Below are positions 1 through 8,213 of a stretch of 64,000 nt of DNA, one piece after another. The notes under the pieces are model-generated. The model had not been told where the DNA came from. It did not search any database and was given only the letters and a program-made list of their open reading frames with translations. The stretch's first letter is position 1. The number at the start of each line of letters is the position of its first letter. Source of the stretch: SZAS-103 sp036496805 (lineage in GTDB: Bacteria > Pseudomonadota > Gammaproteobacteria > Xanthomonadales > Xanthomonadaceae); the NCBI GenBank assembly GCA_036496805.1, contig DASXKN010000019.1, positions 62,001-126,000 on the forward strand, in the 5' to 3' direction. Position numbers and translations under genes: made by a program.

Positions 1-8
1 AGGCCAGG

Positions 9-854
9 GTGAGCACGAATGTCGCGGCCAGCGCACGGTCGCCCGGAGTCCTTTATGTGGTGGCGACGCCGATCGGCAACCTGCGCGATCTCTCGCCGCG
101 CGCTGTGGAGACCCTGCGGCGCGTGGACGCGATCTGCAGCGAGGACACCCGTCACAGCCGCCCGCTGCTGGCGCAGCACGGCGTCGAACGCCCGCTGATC
201 GCGCTGCACGACCACAACGAGGCCGAGATCGCCGGCCGGCTGGTGGATCGCATGCGGGCCGGCGAAAGCCTCGCCCTGATCTCCGACGCCGGGACGCCGC
301 TGGTCAGCGATCCGGGCTACCGGCTCGTGCGCGCCGCGCGCGAGGCGGGACTGCGTGTCAGCCCGGTGCCCGGCGCCTGCGCGGCCATTGCGGCGCTGTC
401 GGTGGCGGGGCTGGCGAGCGACCGCTTCGTGTTCGAGGGATTCCTGCCGGCCAAGCCGGCCGCACGGCGTGCGCGCCTGGTCGAGTTGGCGTCCGAGCCG
501 CGCACGCTGGTGTTTTACGAATCATCGCACCGCATCGTCGAGATGATCGCCGACGCCCGCGCGGCGTTCGGCGACGCGCGCCAGGCTGCGATAGCGCGCG
601 AGCTCACCAAGCTGTTCGAAACCGTGCTGGACGGCGACCTGGCTTCCCTGCAGGCGCGCATCGAGGCCGACGCCGACCAGCGCAAGGGCGAGTTCGTGGT
701 GATCGTCGCCGGCGCGGGCGACGCCACCGATGGGCGGCTTGCCGAAGGCCGTCGCCTCTACGCCAAGCTCTGCGACCACCTGCCCCCTTCGCAAGCCGCC
801 AAGCTGGCCGCCGAGCTGAGCGGGGCGCCGCGCAAGGAGCTCTACGGCGGATAG
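9..854 (+). CDS. rsmI: 16S rRNA (cytidine1402-2'-O)-methyltransferase RsmI
   Basis: SAM-dependent enzyme of the tetrapyrrole-methylase fold that 2'-O-methylates C1402 in the decoding centre of 16S rRNA. RsmH, which methylates the base of the same nucleotide, is encoded about 1.4 kb downstream. Visible family motifs are TPIGNL (about residues 20-25), SEDTRH (44-49), SDAGTP (92-97), VPGACA (120-125) and FYESSHR (169-175). The length of 281 residues is usual for the family. The start is a GTG eight bases into the window, preceded by a short purine run; a start outside the window cannot be excluded. It is followed closely by RNase P RNA on the same strand. Confidence 0.96.
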   Translation: MSTNVAASARSPGVLYVVATPIGNLRDLSPRAVETLRRVDAICSEDTRHSRPLLAQHGVERPLIALHDHNEAEIAGRLVDRMRAGESLALISDAGTPLVSDPGYRLVRAAREAGLRVSPVPGACAAIAALSVAGLASDRFVFEGFLPAKPAARRARLVELASEPRTLVFYESSHRIVEMIADARAAFGDARQAAIARELTKLFETVLDGDLASLQARIEADADQRKGEFVVIVAGAGDATDGRLAEGRRLYAKLCDHLPPSQAAKLAAELSGAPRKELYGG

Positions 855-883
855 CGCCGGCGCGACGTGCGACAATGCCTGCG

Positions 884-1328
884 GCGGAGCCGGCCAGACA
901 GTCGCGTCATTCGCAAGAATGCCGAGGAAAGTCCGGGCTCCACAGGGCACGGTGCCAGGTAACGCCTGGGCGGCGCGAGCCGACGGAAAGTGCAACAGAA
1001 AGATACCGCCACGGCTTCGTCACCCTTGTGCTGCCGCGAAACTCGAAACGGACTTGGCATCGCGCAGCGACGACCAAGTCTCCTTCCAGTGGGGGATTCG
1101 GCAGCAGAAGGGTGGCGAAGTCGGGGTAAGGGTGAAATGGTGCGGTAAGAGCGCACCGCGAGCCTGGCAACAGGCCGGCACGGCAAACCCCACCGGGAGC
1201 AAGGCCAAATAGGGTCCTCATGGCGCGGCCCGCGTCGGGACCGGGTAGGCTGCTTGAGTTCAGCGGTGACGCTGCGCCTAGAGGAATGACTGTCCACGAC
1301 AGAACCCGGCTTACCGGCCGGCTCCGCC
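884..1328 (+). ncRNA. rnpB: RNase P RNA (type A)
   Basis: Catalytic RNA of RNase P, which trims tRNA 5' ends. The 5' segment GAGGAAAGTCCGGGCTC (924-940), the ACAGAAAGATACCGCC block (about 994-1009) and the 3' AGAACCCGGCTTAC block (about 1301-1314) are the hallmark conserved elements. The outer ends CGGAGCCGGCC and GGCCGGCTCCG pair as helix P1, which sets the boundaries to within a few bases. At about 445 nt it is longer than typical gammaproteobacterial copies, the extra length probably lying in a peripheral helix near 1030-1085. The position between rsmI and mraZ matches my recollection of xanthomonad gene order. Confidence 0.93.
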
Positions 1329-1395
1329 ACTTTCCTACTTGCTCAAGGGTTCCTTCGTTCGCTGGCGCGGCTGAAGCAACGAATGGCACCGCCCA

Positions 1396-1432
1396 CACCG
1401 GGAGCAAGGCAGAGGGTCCTCATGGCGCGGCC
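1396..1432 (+). repeat. Partial duplicate of an internal RNase P RNA segment
   Basis: The bases CACCGGGAGCAAGGC followed, after a short indel, by AGGGTCCTCATGGCGCGGCC repeat almost exactly the rnpB segment at 1191-1230. Only this conserved internal block is copied; the flanks do not align by eye. It is 70 to 100 bases beyond the 3' end of rnpB, so it is either a relic of a local duplication or a decoy copy of a conserved RNase P element. Confidence 0.7.
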
Positions 1433-1680
1433 GTTCGCGGCCTTGAGGCAGCGACCTCGACCATCCCTGGCCTCCCGCAAGGCGCCAATCACGGGCGCGC
1501 CCATTTCTTGTGCAGTGCAGCGACTTTCTGCCGGATTCCGGGAGTGGAAATTGTCGGTGCTCCTCCAGTCAAAAAAGGACAATTTCAGGTAAAACAATAC
1601 TTAGTGGATAAGTCTTGAACTAGTCTCTGAAGTTTGACGCAAACCCTTGCCCGGATTGAGAAAATTTCTGTGAAAAGTTG

Positions 1681-1709
1681 TTGACAAGCCTGTGGACGAA
1701 TCCTAAGGT
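1681..1709 (+). promoter_or_regulatory. Predicted sigma70 promoter of the dcw cluster
   Basis: TTGACA at 1681-1686 and TAAGGT at 1704-1709 are separated by exactly 17 bases. This is the best sigma70-like pair upstream of mraZ and would start transcription near 1716, inside the first MraZ box. Prediction from sequence only. Confidence 0.6.
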
Positions 1710-1718
1710 GGCGACTCG

Positions 1719-1743
1719 TGGGGAAATCTGGTTTTTAGTGGAT
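1719..1743 (+). promoter_or_regulatory. Predicted MraZ operator (three TGG boxes, 10-base spacing)
   Basis: TGGGG (1719), TGGTT (1729) and TGGAT (1739) occur as direct repeats at exactly 10-base spacing just downstream of the predicted -10. MraZ is known in E. coli to bind three TGGGN repeats separated by five bases upstream of its own gene, so this is the expected autoregulatory site. Only the first box matches the full consensus. Confidence 0.65.
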
Positions 1744-1798
1744 TTTCCGTTACTCCTGTCCCCGTTTCGGCGGGGTCGGCACCGGGCAGCGAGCAGGC

Positions 1799-2245
1799 AT
1801 GTTCCAGGGCGAAACCGCCATCACGATCGACGACAAGGGCAGGCTGGCGATCCCGACCAGCTACCGCGAAGCCGTCGCCCGCGAGTGCGGGAACCGGCTG
1901 GTGGTGACCTATAGCCCGTTCGAGTCCGGCTGCCTCTACATCTACCCGCAACCGGTCTGGGAACGCCTGCGCGACCAGGTCAACGCCCTGCCGCGCGCGC
2001 AGTCGGTCAGCCGCATCCTCCAGCTCAAGCTGGTCGGCGCGGCCAGCTTCGTCGAGCCCGACGGCAACGGCCGCATCGGCATCCCCGCGAGCCACCGCAG
2101 CGCGATCGGCATCGAGAAGCGCGCGGTGCTGCTGGGCATGGGCGACAAGTTCGAGTTGTGGAGCGAACAGGCGCATCGCGCGCAGATCCAGCAGACCTTG
2201 TCGGATGCCGACATGGGTGCGGACCTGCTTGACCTGAAGCTGTGA
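1799..2245 (+). CDS. mraZ: Transcriptional regulator MraZ
   Basis: DNA-binding regulator of the division and cell-wall cluster and its first gene. The protein of 148 residues contains two AbrB-like swapped-hairpin repeats, each seen here as a conserved DxKGR-like turn: the first, DDKGRLAIP, near residues 11-19, and a second, DGNGRIGIP, near residues 86-94. MraZ assembles as a ring that contacts repeated TGG boxes; such boxes lie 55-80 bases upstream. The ribosome-binding site is weak (GAGCAGG). The last four bases GTGA overlap the GTG start of rsmH. Identification is firm; repression as opposed to activation is inferred from the family. Confidence 0.95.
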   Translation: MFQGETAITIDDKGRLAIPTSYREAVARECGNRLVVTYSPFESGCLYIYPQPVWERLRDQVNALPRAQSVSRILQLKLVGAASFVEPDGNGRIGIPASHRSAIGIEKRAVLLGMGDKFELWSEQAHRAQIQQTLSDADMGADLLDLKL

Positions 2246-3180
2246 AGGAAGCCGGCGCGGAGCAAGGCCGCAGCCATCTTCCGGTGTTGTACACGCAGGT
2301 CCTGAGCGGCCTGCGGGTGGTGGAGGACGGAACCTATCTGGATGGCACCTTCGGTCGCGGCGGACACGCACGCGGTGTTCTGGAGCAGTTGGGAAGCAAG
2401 GGGCGGTTGCTGCTGATGGACAAGGATCCCGAGGCGATCGCGATGGCGGAAACGGAGTTCGGCTCCGACCCGCGCGTCGCGATCCGGCATGGAAGCTTCG
2501 CCGACCTCGGACAGTGGCCCGCTACCGACGCCGGACTTGATGGCGTCCTTTTCGATCTCGGCGTGTCCTCGCCGCAGCTGGACGATGCGCAACGCGGCTT
2601 CAGCTTCCGCTTCGACGGCCCGCTGGACATGCGCATGGACAACGCCGGTGGCCAGAGCGCAGCCGAGTGGCTGGCGCAGGCCGACGCCGATGCGATCGCC
2701 GACGTGCTGTGGACTTACGGCGAGGAGCGCATGAGCCGCCGCATCGCGCGCGCGATCGTCGCAGCGCGTTCACAGGCGCCGATCGCGCGCACCGCCCAGC
2801 TCGCCGAACTGATTGCCGCGACCATCGGCCGCGGCGGCGCCGACAAGATCCATCCCGCGACGCGCAGCTTCCAGGCGATCCGCATCTTCATCAACCGCGA
2901 GCTCGACGACCTCGAGACCGGCCTGGCCGCGGCGCATGCACGCCTGCGCAAGGGCGGTCGGCTGGCGGTGATCAGCTTCCACTCGCTGGAAGACCGCATC
3001 ACGAAGCAGTTCATCGCGCGGCATGCGAAGGCGCCCGCGGGCAACCGCCGCCTGCCCGCGGTCGACACCTTCGTCCCGACCCTGCGCGCGATCGGCGGCG
3101 ACGAGCGCGCCGATGCCGCCGAGCTCGCCGGCAATCCCCGCGCCCGCAGCGCGGTCCTGCGCGTGGCGGAGAAACTCTGA
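2242..3180 (+). CDS. rsmH: 16S rRNA (cytosine1402-N4)-methyltransferase RsmH
   Basis: SAM-dependent methylation of N4 of C1402 in 16S rRNA, complementing RsmI at 9-854. The SAM-binding loop GTFGRGGH is at about residues 35-42, DLGVSSPQLD lies near 105-114, and FHSLEDR is in the C-terminal part. The length of 312 residues is typical. It starts at a GTG that overlaps the mraZ stop as GTGA, and its TGA shares one base with the ftsL ATG (TGATG). This tight packing suggests coupled translation. Confidence 0.96.
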   Translation: MKEAGAEQGRSHLPVLYTQVLSGLRVVEDGTYLDGTFGRGGHARGVLEQLGSKGRLLLMDKDPEAIAMAETEFGSDPRVAIRHGSFADLGQWPATDAGLDGVLFDLGVSSPQLDDAQRGFSFRFDGPLDMRMDNAGGQSAAEWLAQADADAIADVLWTYGEERMSRRIARAIVAARSQAPIARTAQLAELIAATIGRGGADKIHPATRSFQAIRIFINRELDDLETGLAAAHARLRKGGRLAVISFHSLEDRITKQFIARHAKAPAGNRRLPAVDTFVPTLRAIGGDERADAAELAGNPRARSAVLRVAEKL

Positions 3181-3449
3181 TGCGCATCGGCGCCGCCTTC
3201 CTCGTCCTGATGATCGTGGCCACCCTGGCCAGCGGCATCGCGGTGGTCTACGCGCGCCAGATGCACCGGCAGATGTTCATCCAGCTCAACGGCCTGCAGC
3301 GCGAGCGCGACGACCTCAACATCGAGTTCGGCAAGCTCCAGCTCGAGCAGGCGACCTGGGCCGAGAACAACCGCGTCGAGCAGATCGCCACCGGCAAGCT
3401 CGGCATGGTCTATCCGAATGCGAAGGACGTGGTGGTGGTGCGGCCATGA
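3180..3449 (+). CDS. ftsL: Cell division protein FtsL
   Basis: Small bitopic inner-membrane protein of 89 residues that forms the FtsQLB complex and helps activate FtsWI. A short cytoplasmic start is followed by one hydrophobic segment (about residues 4-24) and a periplasmic part with heptad-like Leu/Ile spacing consistent with a coiled coil with FtsB. Identification rests on position between rsmH and ftsI plus this topology, since FtsL sequences are poorly conserved. The start ATG shares its A with the rsmH stop, and the stop overlaps the ftsI start as ATGA. Confidence 0.92.
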   Translation: MRIGAAFLVLMIVATLASGIAVVYARQMHRQMFIQLNGLQRERDDLNIEFGKLQLEQATWAENNRVEQIATGKLGMVYPNAKDVVVVRP

Positions 3450-5311
3450 CGAACATTCGCACGACTCCGCGCCCCGATCCGAAAAGTCCGGCGCAGCCGC
3501 GCATGCGCCTGCGCGCGGTGAGCCTGCGCGGACGCCTGATGTGGGTCGGCTGCGTGATGGGCATGGCCGCGCTGGCCCTGGTGGCACGCGCGGTGGACCT
3601 GCAGTTCATCAACCGCGACTTCTACCAGGAGCAGGGCGACCAGCGCTTCCTGCGCGAGGTGCCGATCGCGACCACGCGCGGCATGATCACCGACCGCAAC
3701 GGCGAGCCGCTGGCGATCTCCACCCCGGTCGAGTCGATCTGGGCCAATCCCGAAGAGTTGGCTGAGCACGCCGACAAGTATCCGCAGCTTGCCGCCGCGC
3801 TCGGCATCCCGCTCGCCGACCTCAAGGCCAACCTCGACCAGCACGCCGGCAAGGAGTTCGTTTTCCTGCGCCGGCACATGGACCCGGATTCGGCCGAAGG
3901 CGTCGTCGCGCTCAACATCCCCGGCATCTATCCGCAGCGCGAGTACAAGCGCTATTACCCGCTCGGCGAGGTGATGGCGCACGTGCTCGGCTTCACCAAT
4001 GTCGACGACCACGGCCAGGAAGGCGTCGAGCTGGCCTTCGACGAATGGCTGACCGGCAAGCCGGGTTCCAAGAAAGTGATCCGCGACCTCCACGGCCATT
4101 TTGTCGAGAACGTCGACCTGGTGCGGCCGGCGGTGCCGGGGCGCGACCTGACACTGTCGATCGACCGCCGCCTGCAGTACCTGTCCTACCGCGAGCTCGC
4201 CGAGGCGATCCGGAAGAACAACGCCGACGCCGGCACGGTCGTGATCATGGACGTGCGCACCGGCGAAATCCTGTCGATGGTGAACCTGCCTTCGTACAAC
4301 CCGAACGCGCGCACCGACAACCGCCCGAGCGCGCACCGCAATCGCGCCGAGACCGACGTCACCGAGCCCGGTTCGGTGATGAAGGCCTTCACCATCGCCT
4401 CGGCGCTGGAGACCGGCATCGTCACGCCCGACTCCAAGTTCGACACCAATCCGGGTTCGATGGAACTCGCCGGCCACGTCATCCACGACACCCACAACCA
4501 TGGCCTGCTGACCGTCACCGGGATCATCACCAAGTCGTCCAACGTCGGCGCGGCCAAGCTCTCGCTGCAGATGAACCCGGCGCAGATGTACGACATGCTG
4601 ACCCGCTTCGGCTTCGGCCATCCGAGCGGCAGCGGCTTCCCGGGCGAGTCCGGCGGCGTGCTGCCGAACGGCCGCAGCTGGTCGCTGATCCAGAAGGCGA
4701 CGATCGCCTACGGCTACGGTGTGTCGGTGACCGCGATGCAGCTCGCGCGCGCCTATGCGGCGATCGGCAACGGCGGCCGCCTGGTCACTCCGACCTTCGT
4801 CAAGGGCGGCGACAGCCCGAGCAAGGCGGTGCTCGATCCGCACATCGCCGCCCAGATCATGGGCATGCTCGAAACCGTGGTGACGCCGGAAGGCACCGCG
4901 CCGCAGGCCGCCGTGCTCGGCTACCGCGTCGCCGGCAAGACCGGCACCGCGCGCTACGCCGGCGCCGGCGGCTACAGCAAGATCTACGACAGCCTGTTCA
5001 TCGGCCTGGTGCCGGCCAGCCATCCGCGGATGGTGATGGTCACCATGATCCACAACCCCAAGGGCTCGGTGTACTACGGCGGCCTGGTCGCCGCGCCGGT
5101 GTTCGGCAAGGTCATGGACGGCGCGCTGCGGTTGATGGACGTGCCGCCCGACAACGTGCAGCAGTGGTACGCCGCGCAACCGGCGGCGCCCGCCGCTACG
5201 GCGCCACAGATGGAAGGCGACCTGCCGCCGGGCGACGACACGCTGCCGGCGGTGATCACCCCGGTCGATCCGAACGCGGGCGTCCACAAGACGGGAGCGA
5301 AGGCGCGATGA
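3446..5311 (+). CDS. ftsI: Septal peptidoglycan transpeptidase FtsI (PBP3)
   Basis: Class B penicillin-binding protein that cross-links septal peptidoglycan as partner of FtsW. The 621-residue protein has one membrane segment (about 31-53), a pedestal domain, and a transpeptidase domain with the three active-site motifs: S310-V-M-K313 (nucleophile Ser310), S364-S-N366 and K498-T-G500. The C-terminal tail after about residue 560 is Ala/Pro rich. The ATG overlaps the ftsL stop, and the stop overlaps murE as ATGA. Expected in the inner membrane with its catalytic domain in the periplasm. Confidence 0.97.
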   Translation: MTNIRTTPRPDPKSPAQPRMRLRAVSLRGRLMWVGCVMGMAALALVARAVDLQFINRDFYQEQGDQRFLREVPIATTRGMITDRNGEPLAISTPVESIWANPEELAEHADKYPQLAAALGIPLADLKANLDQHAGKEFVFLRRHMDPDSAEGVVALNIPGIYPQREYKRYYPLGEVMAHVLGFTNVDDHGQEGVELAFDEWLTGKPGSKKVIRDLHGHFVENVDLVRPAVPGRDLTLSIDRRLQYLSYRELAEAIRKNNADAGTVVIMDVRTGEILSMVNLPSYNPNARTDNRPSAHRNRAETDVTEPGSVMKAFTIASALETGIVTPDSKFDTNPGSMELAGHVIHDTHNHGLLTVTGIITKSSNVGAAKLSLQMNPAQMYDMLTRFGFGHPSGSGFPGESGGVLPNGRSWSLIQKATIAYGYGVSVTAMQLARAYAAIGNGGRLVTPTFVKGGDSPSKAVLDPHIAAQIMGMLETVVTPEGTAPQAAVLGYRVAGKTGTARYAGAGGYSKIYDSLFIGLVPASHPRMVMVTMIHNPKGSVYYGGLVAAPVFGKVMDGALRLMDVPPDNVQQWYAAQPAAPAATAPQMEGDLPPGDDTLPAVITPVDPNAGVHKTGAKAR

Positions 5312-6816
5312 GCGAGTGCCTGACGAACATGGGCGCTTCCATGCACGCGATGGCTCTCGCCGACCTGCTGGAAGGATCCGACGCGTCGTCGACGATCCCC
5401 GATGTCGCCGTCTCCGGCCTGAGTCAGGACAGCCGCGCCGTGCAGGCGGGCGATGCCTACTTCGCGCTCGCCGGCGCCAAGGTGCACGGCCTGCGCTTCG
5501 CCGGCAACGCGCTCGCCGCGGGCGCCTCGGCGATCGTGTTCGAGGCGCCGGCGCCGGCCGATGTCGCCATTCCCGAGCGCGCGATCGGGGTGCCGCGGCT
5601 GCGCGCGAAACTGGGCGCGATCGCGGACCGTTTCTTCGGCGCGCCGTCGAAGGCGCTGGTCGTGATCGGCGTCACCGGCACCAATGGCAAGACTTCGTTC
5701 GTGCAACTGCTCTCGCAGGCGCTGAGCGCGAACGGCGAAGTCGCCGGCAGCATCGGCACGCTCGGCGCCGGCCTGGTCGGCCGCATCGTCGCCGGCGAGC
5801 GCACCACGCCGGACGTGATCGCGGTGCACCACCTGCTCGCGGACATGCGTGCGCAGGGCGCCAGTCACGTCGCGATGGAAGTCTCCTCGCACGCGCTCGA
5901 GCAGGGCCGCGTCGACGCGGTGGCGTTCGATGTCGCGGTGTTCACCAACCTCACCCGCGACCACCTCGACTACCACGGCACGATGGAAGCCTACGGCGCG
6001 GCCAAGGCCAGGCTGTTCGCCTGGCCCGGCCTGCGCGCGGCGGTGGTGAACCTCGACGATGGCTTCGGCGCGCAGTTGCACGCACGCCTTCCGGCCTCGC
6101 TGCATCGCATCGGCGTGAGCTCGCGCGGCGCGGCCGATGCCCAGTTGCGCGCCGACAACATCCACCTCGACACCCGCGGCATCGTCTTCGACCTGGCAAT
6201 GGCCGATGAACGCCATCGCGTCGATTCGCCGCTGGTCGGCCGTTTCAATATCGACAACCTGCTCGGCGTGGCAGGCGCGCTGCTGGCGCTGGGCTGGCCG
6301 CTGGCGCGCATCGCCGCGATCCTGCCGAAGCTGCAGCCGGTCAGCGGGCGCATGAACCGCGTCGGCGGCGACGGTCGCCTGCCGCTGGTGGTGGTCGACT
6401 ACGCGCACACGCCCGATGCGCTCGAGCAGGCGCTGACCAGCCTGCGCGCGCACACGGCAGGCGAGCTGGTGTGCGTGTTCGGCTGCGGCGGCGACCGCGA
6501 CCAGGGCAAGCGCCCGCTGATGGCGGCGATCGCCGAGCGGCTGGCCGACAAGGTCGTGGTCACCGACGACAACCCGCGCAGCGAGGACGGCGATGCCATC
6601 GTCGCCCAGGTCCTCGCCGGCTTCGCGCGACCGAAAACGGTGCGCGTGGAACGCGACCGCGACCGCGCCATCGCGACCGCCATCGCCGATGCCCGCGCGA
6701 GCGACGTGGTCCTGATCGCCGGCAAGGGCCACGAGCCTTACCAGGAAGTGCAGGGCGAACGTCGTCCTTTCGACGACATGGAACACGCACGTGCAGCGCT
6801 GGGGGCACGTCGATGA
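5308..6816 (+). CDS. murE: UDP-MurNAc-L-Ala-D-Glu:meso-diaminopimelate ligase MurE
   Basis: Cytoplasmic Mur ligase that adds the third stem-peptide residue. The ATP-binding loop GTNGKTS is at residues 124-130. The DNPR motif at residues 421-424 is the signature of meso-diaminopimelate-specific MurE as opposed to lysine-specific MurE, so the organism should make DAP-type peptidoglycan. At 502 residues it has a normal family length. The start used here is the ATG overlapping the ftsI stop; internal Met codons at 8, 12 and 15 are possible alternatives. The stop overlaps the murF start. Confidence 0.96.
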   Translation: MSECLTNMGASMHAMALADLLEGSDASSTIPDVAVSGLSQDSRAVQAGDAYFALAGAKVHGLRFAGNALAAGASAIVFEAPAPADVAIPERAIGVPRLRAKLGAIADRFFGAPSKALVVIGVTGTNGKTSFVQLLSQALSANGEVAGSIGTLGAGLVGRIVAGERTTPDVIAVHHLLADMRAQGASHVAMEVSSHALEQGRVDAVAFDVAVFTNLTRDHLDYHGTMEAYGAAKARLFAWPGLRAAVVNLDDGFGAQLHARLPASLHRIGVSSRGAADAQLRADNIHLDTRGIVFDLAMADERHRVDSPLVGRFNIDNLLGVAGALLALGWPLARIAAILPKLQPVSGRMNRVGGDGRLPLVVVDYAHTPDALEQALTSLRAHTAGELVCVFGCGGDRDQGKRPLMAAIAERLADKVVVTDDNPRSEDGDAIVAQVLAGFARPKTVRVERDRDRAIATAIADARASDVVLIAGKGHEPYQEVQGERRPFDDMEHARAALGARR

Positions 6817-8213
6817 GGCCGCTGCCGCTCGGCGACATCGCTCGCTGGTGCGAAGCGCGCCTGCTTGGCGGCGACGACCTTGCCGCCTCGACGATCGACG
6901 CGGTCGCCATCGACACCCGCAAGCTCGATCCGAACGATGGCCGGCGCGTGCTGTTCGTCGCCCTGCGCGGCGAGAACCACGACGCCCACGACCACCTCGA
7001 TGCCGCGATCGCCGGCGGCGCCGCGGCGTTGCTGGTCAGTCGCCCGGTCGAGACCACCGTCCCGCAGTTGCTGTGCGGCGACACCGAGCAGGCGCTGGGC
7101 GACCTCGCCGCCGGCGCCCAGCAGGGTCGTCCCACGAAAGTGCTCGCGCTCACCGGCAGCAATGGCAAGACCAGCGTGAAAACCCTGCTGCTGGGCATCC
7201 TCGAGCGCGCCGGCGCGGCGTACGCGAATCCCGGCAACCGCAACAACGAGATCGGCCTGCCGCTGGCCGTGCTCGAAGCGCCCGAGGACGTCGTTTTCGC
7301 GGTCTACGAAATGGGTGCCGGCAAGCCGGGCGACATCGCCTACCTGACCAGCATCGCGCGGCCCGACGTGGCCCTGGTCAACAACATCATGCCCGCACAC
7401 CTCGAGCGCATGGGCACCCTGCTCGGCGTGGCGCAGACCAAGGGCGCGATCTACGAGGCGTTGTCGGCCGACGGCGTGGCGGTCATCAATGCCGACGATG
7501 CCTTCGCGCCGTACTTCGAGAAGCTCGCGGGCGGGCGTCGCGTGCTGCGCTACGGGCTGGAGGCCAGCGCCGACATCGGCGCGCGCGCGATCCGCCACGA
7601 AGGCGAGGGCAGTCGCTTCGAGCTGGTCACGCCCTCCGGCGAAGCGGCCATCGCGCTGCCGCTGCCGGGCCGCCACAATGTGATGAACGCGCTCGCCGCA
7701 GCCGGCATGGCGCTCGGCGCCGGCGTGAACCTCGATGCGATCCGCGACGGCCTGTGCAACGCGCGCCAGGTGCCGGGCCGGCAGATTGCGCACACGCTCG
7801 CCGCAGGCGTGGTGCTGATCGACGACAGCTACAACGCGAATCCGGGTTCGGTCGAAGCGGCCATCGCCGCGCTCGCGGCGACCGGCGACGAGTCCTGGCT
7901 GGTGCTGGGCGACATGGCCGAACTGGGCGAGGGCAGCGAGCTGCTCCACGCGCAGGTCGGCGACAGCGCGCGCGCGAAGAAGATCGCCCGCTTGTACACG
8001 GTGGGCCGCAACAGCCGTGCCGCGGCGCGCGCCTTCGGTCCGGAAGCGCGGCACTTCGCCGACCAGCCCGCGTTGATCGCCGAACTGCGCAACGACCTGC
8101 GCCCGGGCGTGCGCGTGCTGGTGAAAGGCTCGCGCTCGAGCGCGATGGACAAGGTGGTCGCGGCCCTGCTCGCCGACCACGGCCATGCACAGGGAGGCGC
8201 TCATGCTGCTTGA
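6813..8213 (+). CDS. murF: UDP-MurNAc-tripeptide:D-Ala-D-Ala ligase MurF
   Basis: Last cytoplasmic Mur ligase, adding the D-Ala-D-Ala dipeptide made by Ddl (13193-14131). The ATP loop GSNGKT is at residues 115-120, followed by a central ligase domain with NNIMPAHLER near 190 and a C-terminal domain with DDSYNANP near 337. The protein has 466 residues, within the family range. It overlaps murE by four bases and mraY by eleven. Confidence 0.96.
   Translation: MRPLPLGDIARWCEARLLGGDDLAASTIDAVAIDTRKLDPNDGRRVLFVALRGENHDAHDHLDAAIAGGAAALLVSRPVETTVPQLLCGDTEQALGDLAAGAQQGRPTKVLALTGSNGKTSVKTLLLGILERAGAAYANPGNRNNEIGLPLAVLEAPEDVVFAVYEMGAGKPGDIAYLTSIARPDVALVNNIMPAHLERMGTLLGVAQTKGAIYEALSADGVAVINADDAFAPYFEKLAGGRRVLRYGLEASADIGARAIRHEGEGSRFELVTPSGEAAIALPLPGRHNVMNALAAAGMALGAGVNLDAIRDGLCNARQVPGRQIAHTLAAGVVLIDDSYNANPGSVEAAIAALAATGDESWLVLGDMAELGEGSELLHAQVGDSARAKKIARLYTVGRNSRAAARAFGPEARHFADQPALIAELRNDLRPGVRVLVKGSRSSAMDKVVAALLADHGHAQGGAHAA

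Larger units (their letters stand above)
1329..1798 (+). other. Intergenic region rnpB-mraZ
   Basis: No convincing protein gene lies in these 470 bases. They hold a partial copy of an rnpB segment (1396-1432), then an AT-richer stretch from about 1570 leading into the mraZ promoter and operator. No clear factor-independent terminator follows rnpB; the bases after 1328 have no long T-run. Confidence 0.6.

Noticed and set aside
1600..1700. DnaA boxes (AGTGGATAA near 1603 and TGTGGACGA near 1691)
   Set aside because: Both are imperfect, only two are present, and no origin gene is nearby.
3410..5287. Long minus-strand open frame opposite ftsI (and similar ones opposite murF, lpxC and nadE)
   Set aside because: No recognisable domain, and they lie wholly over genes with intact catalytic motifs.
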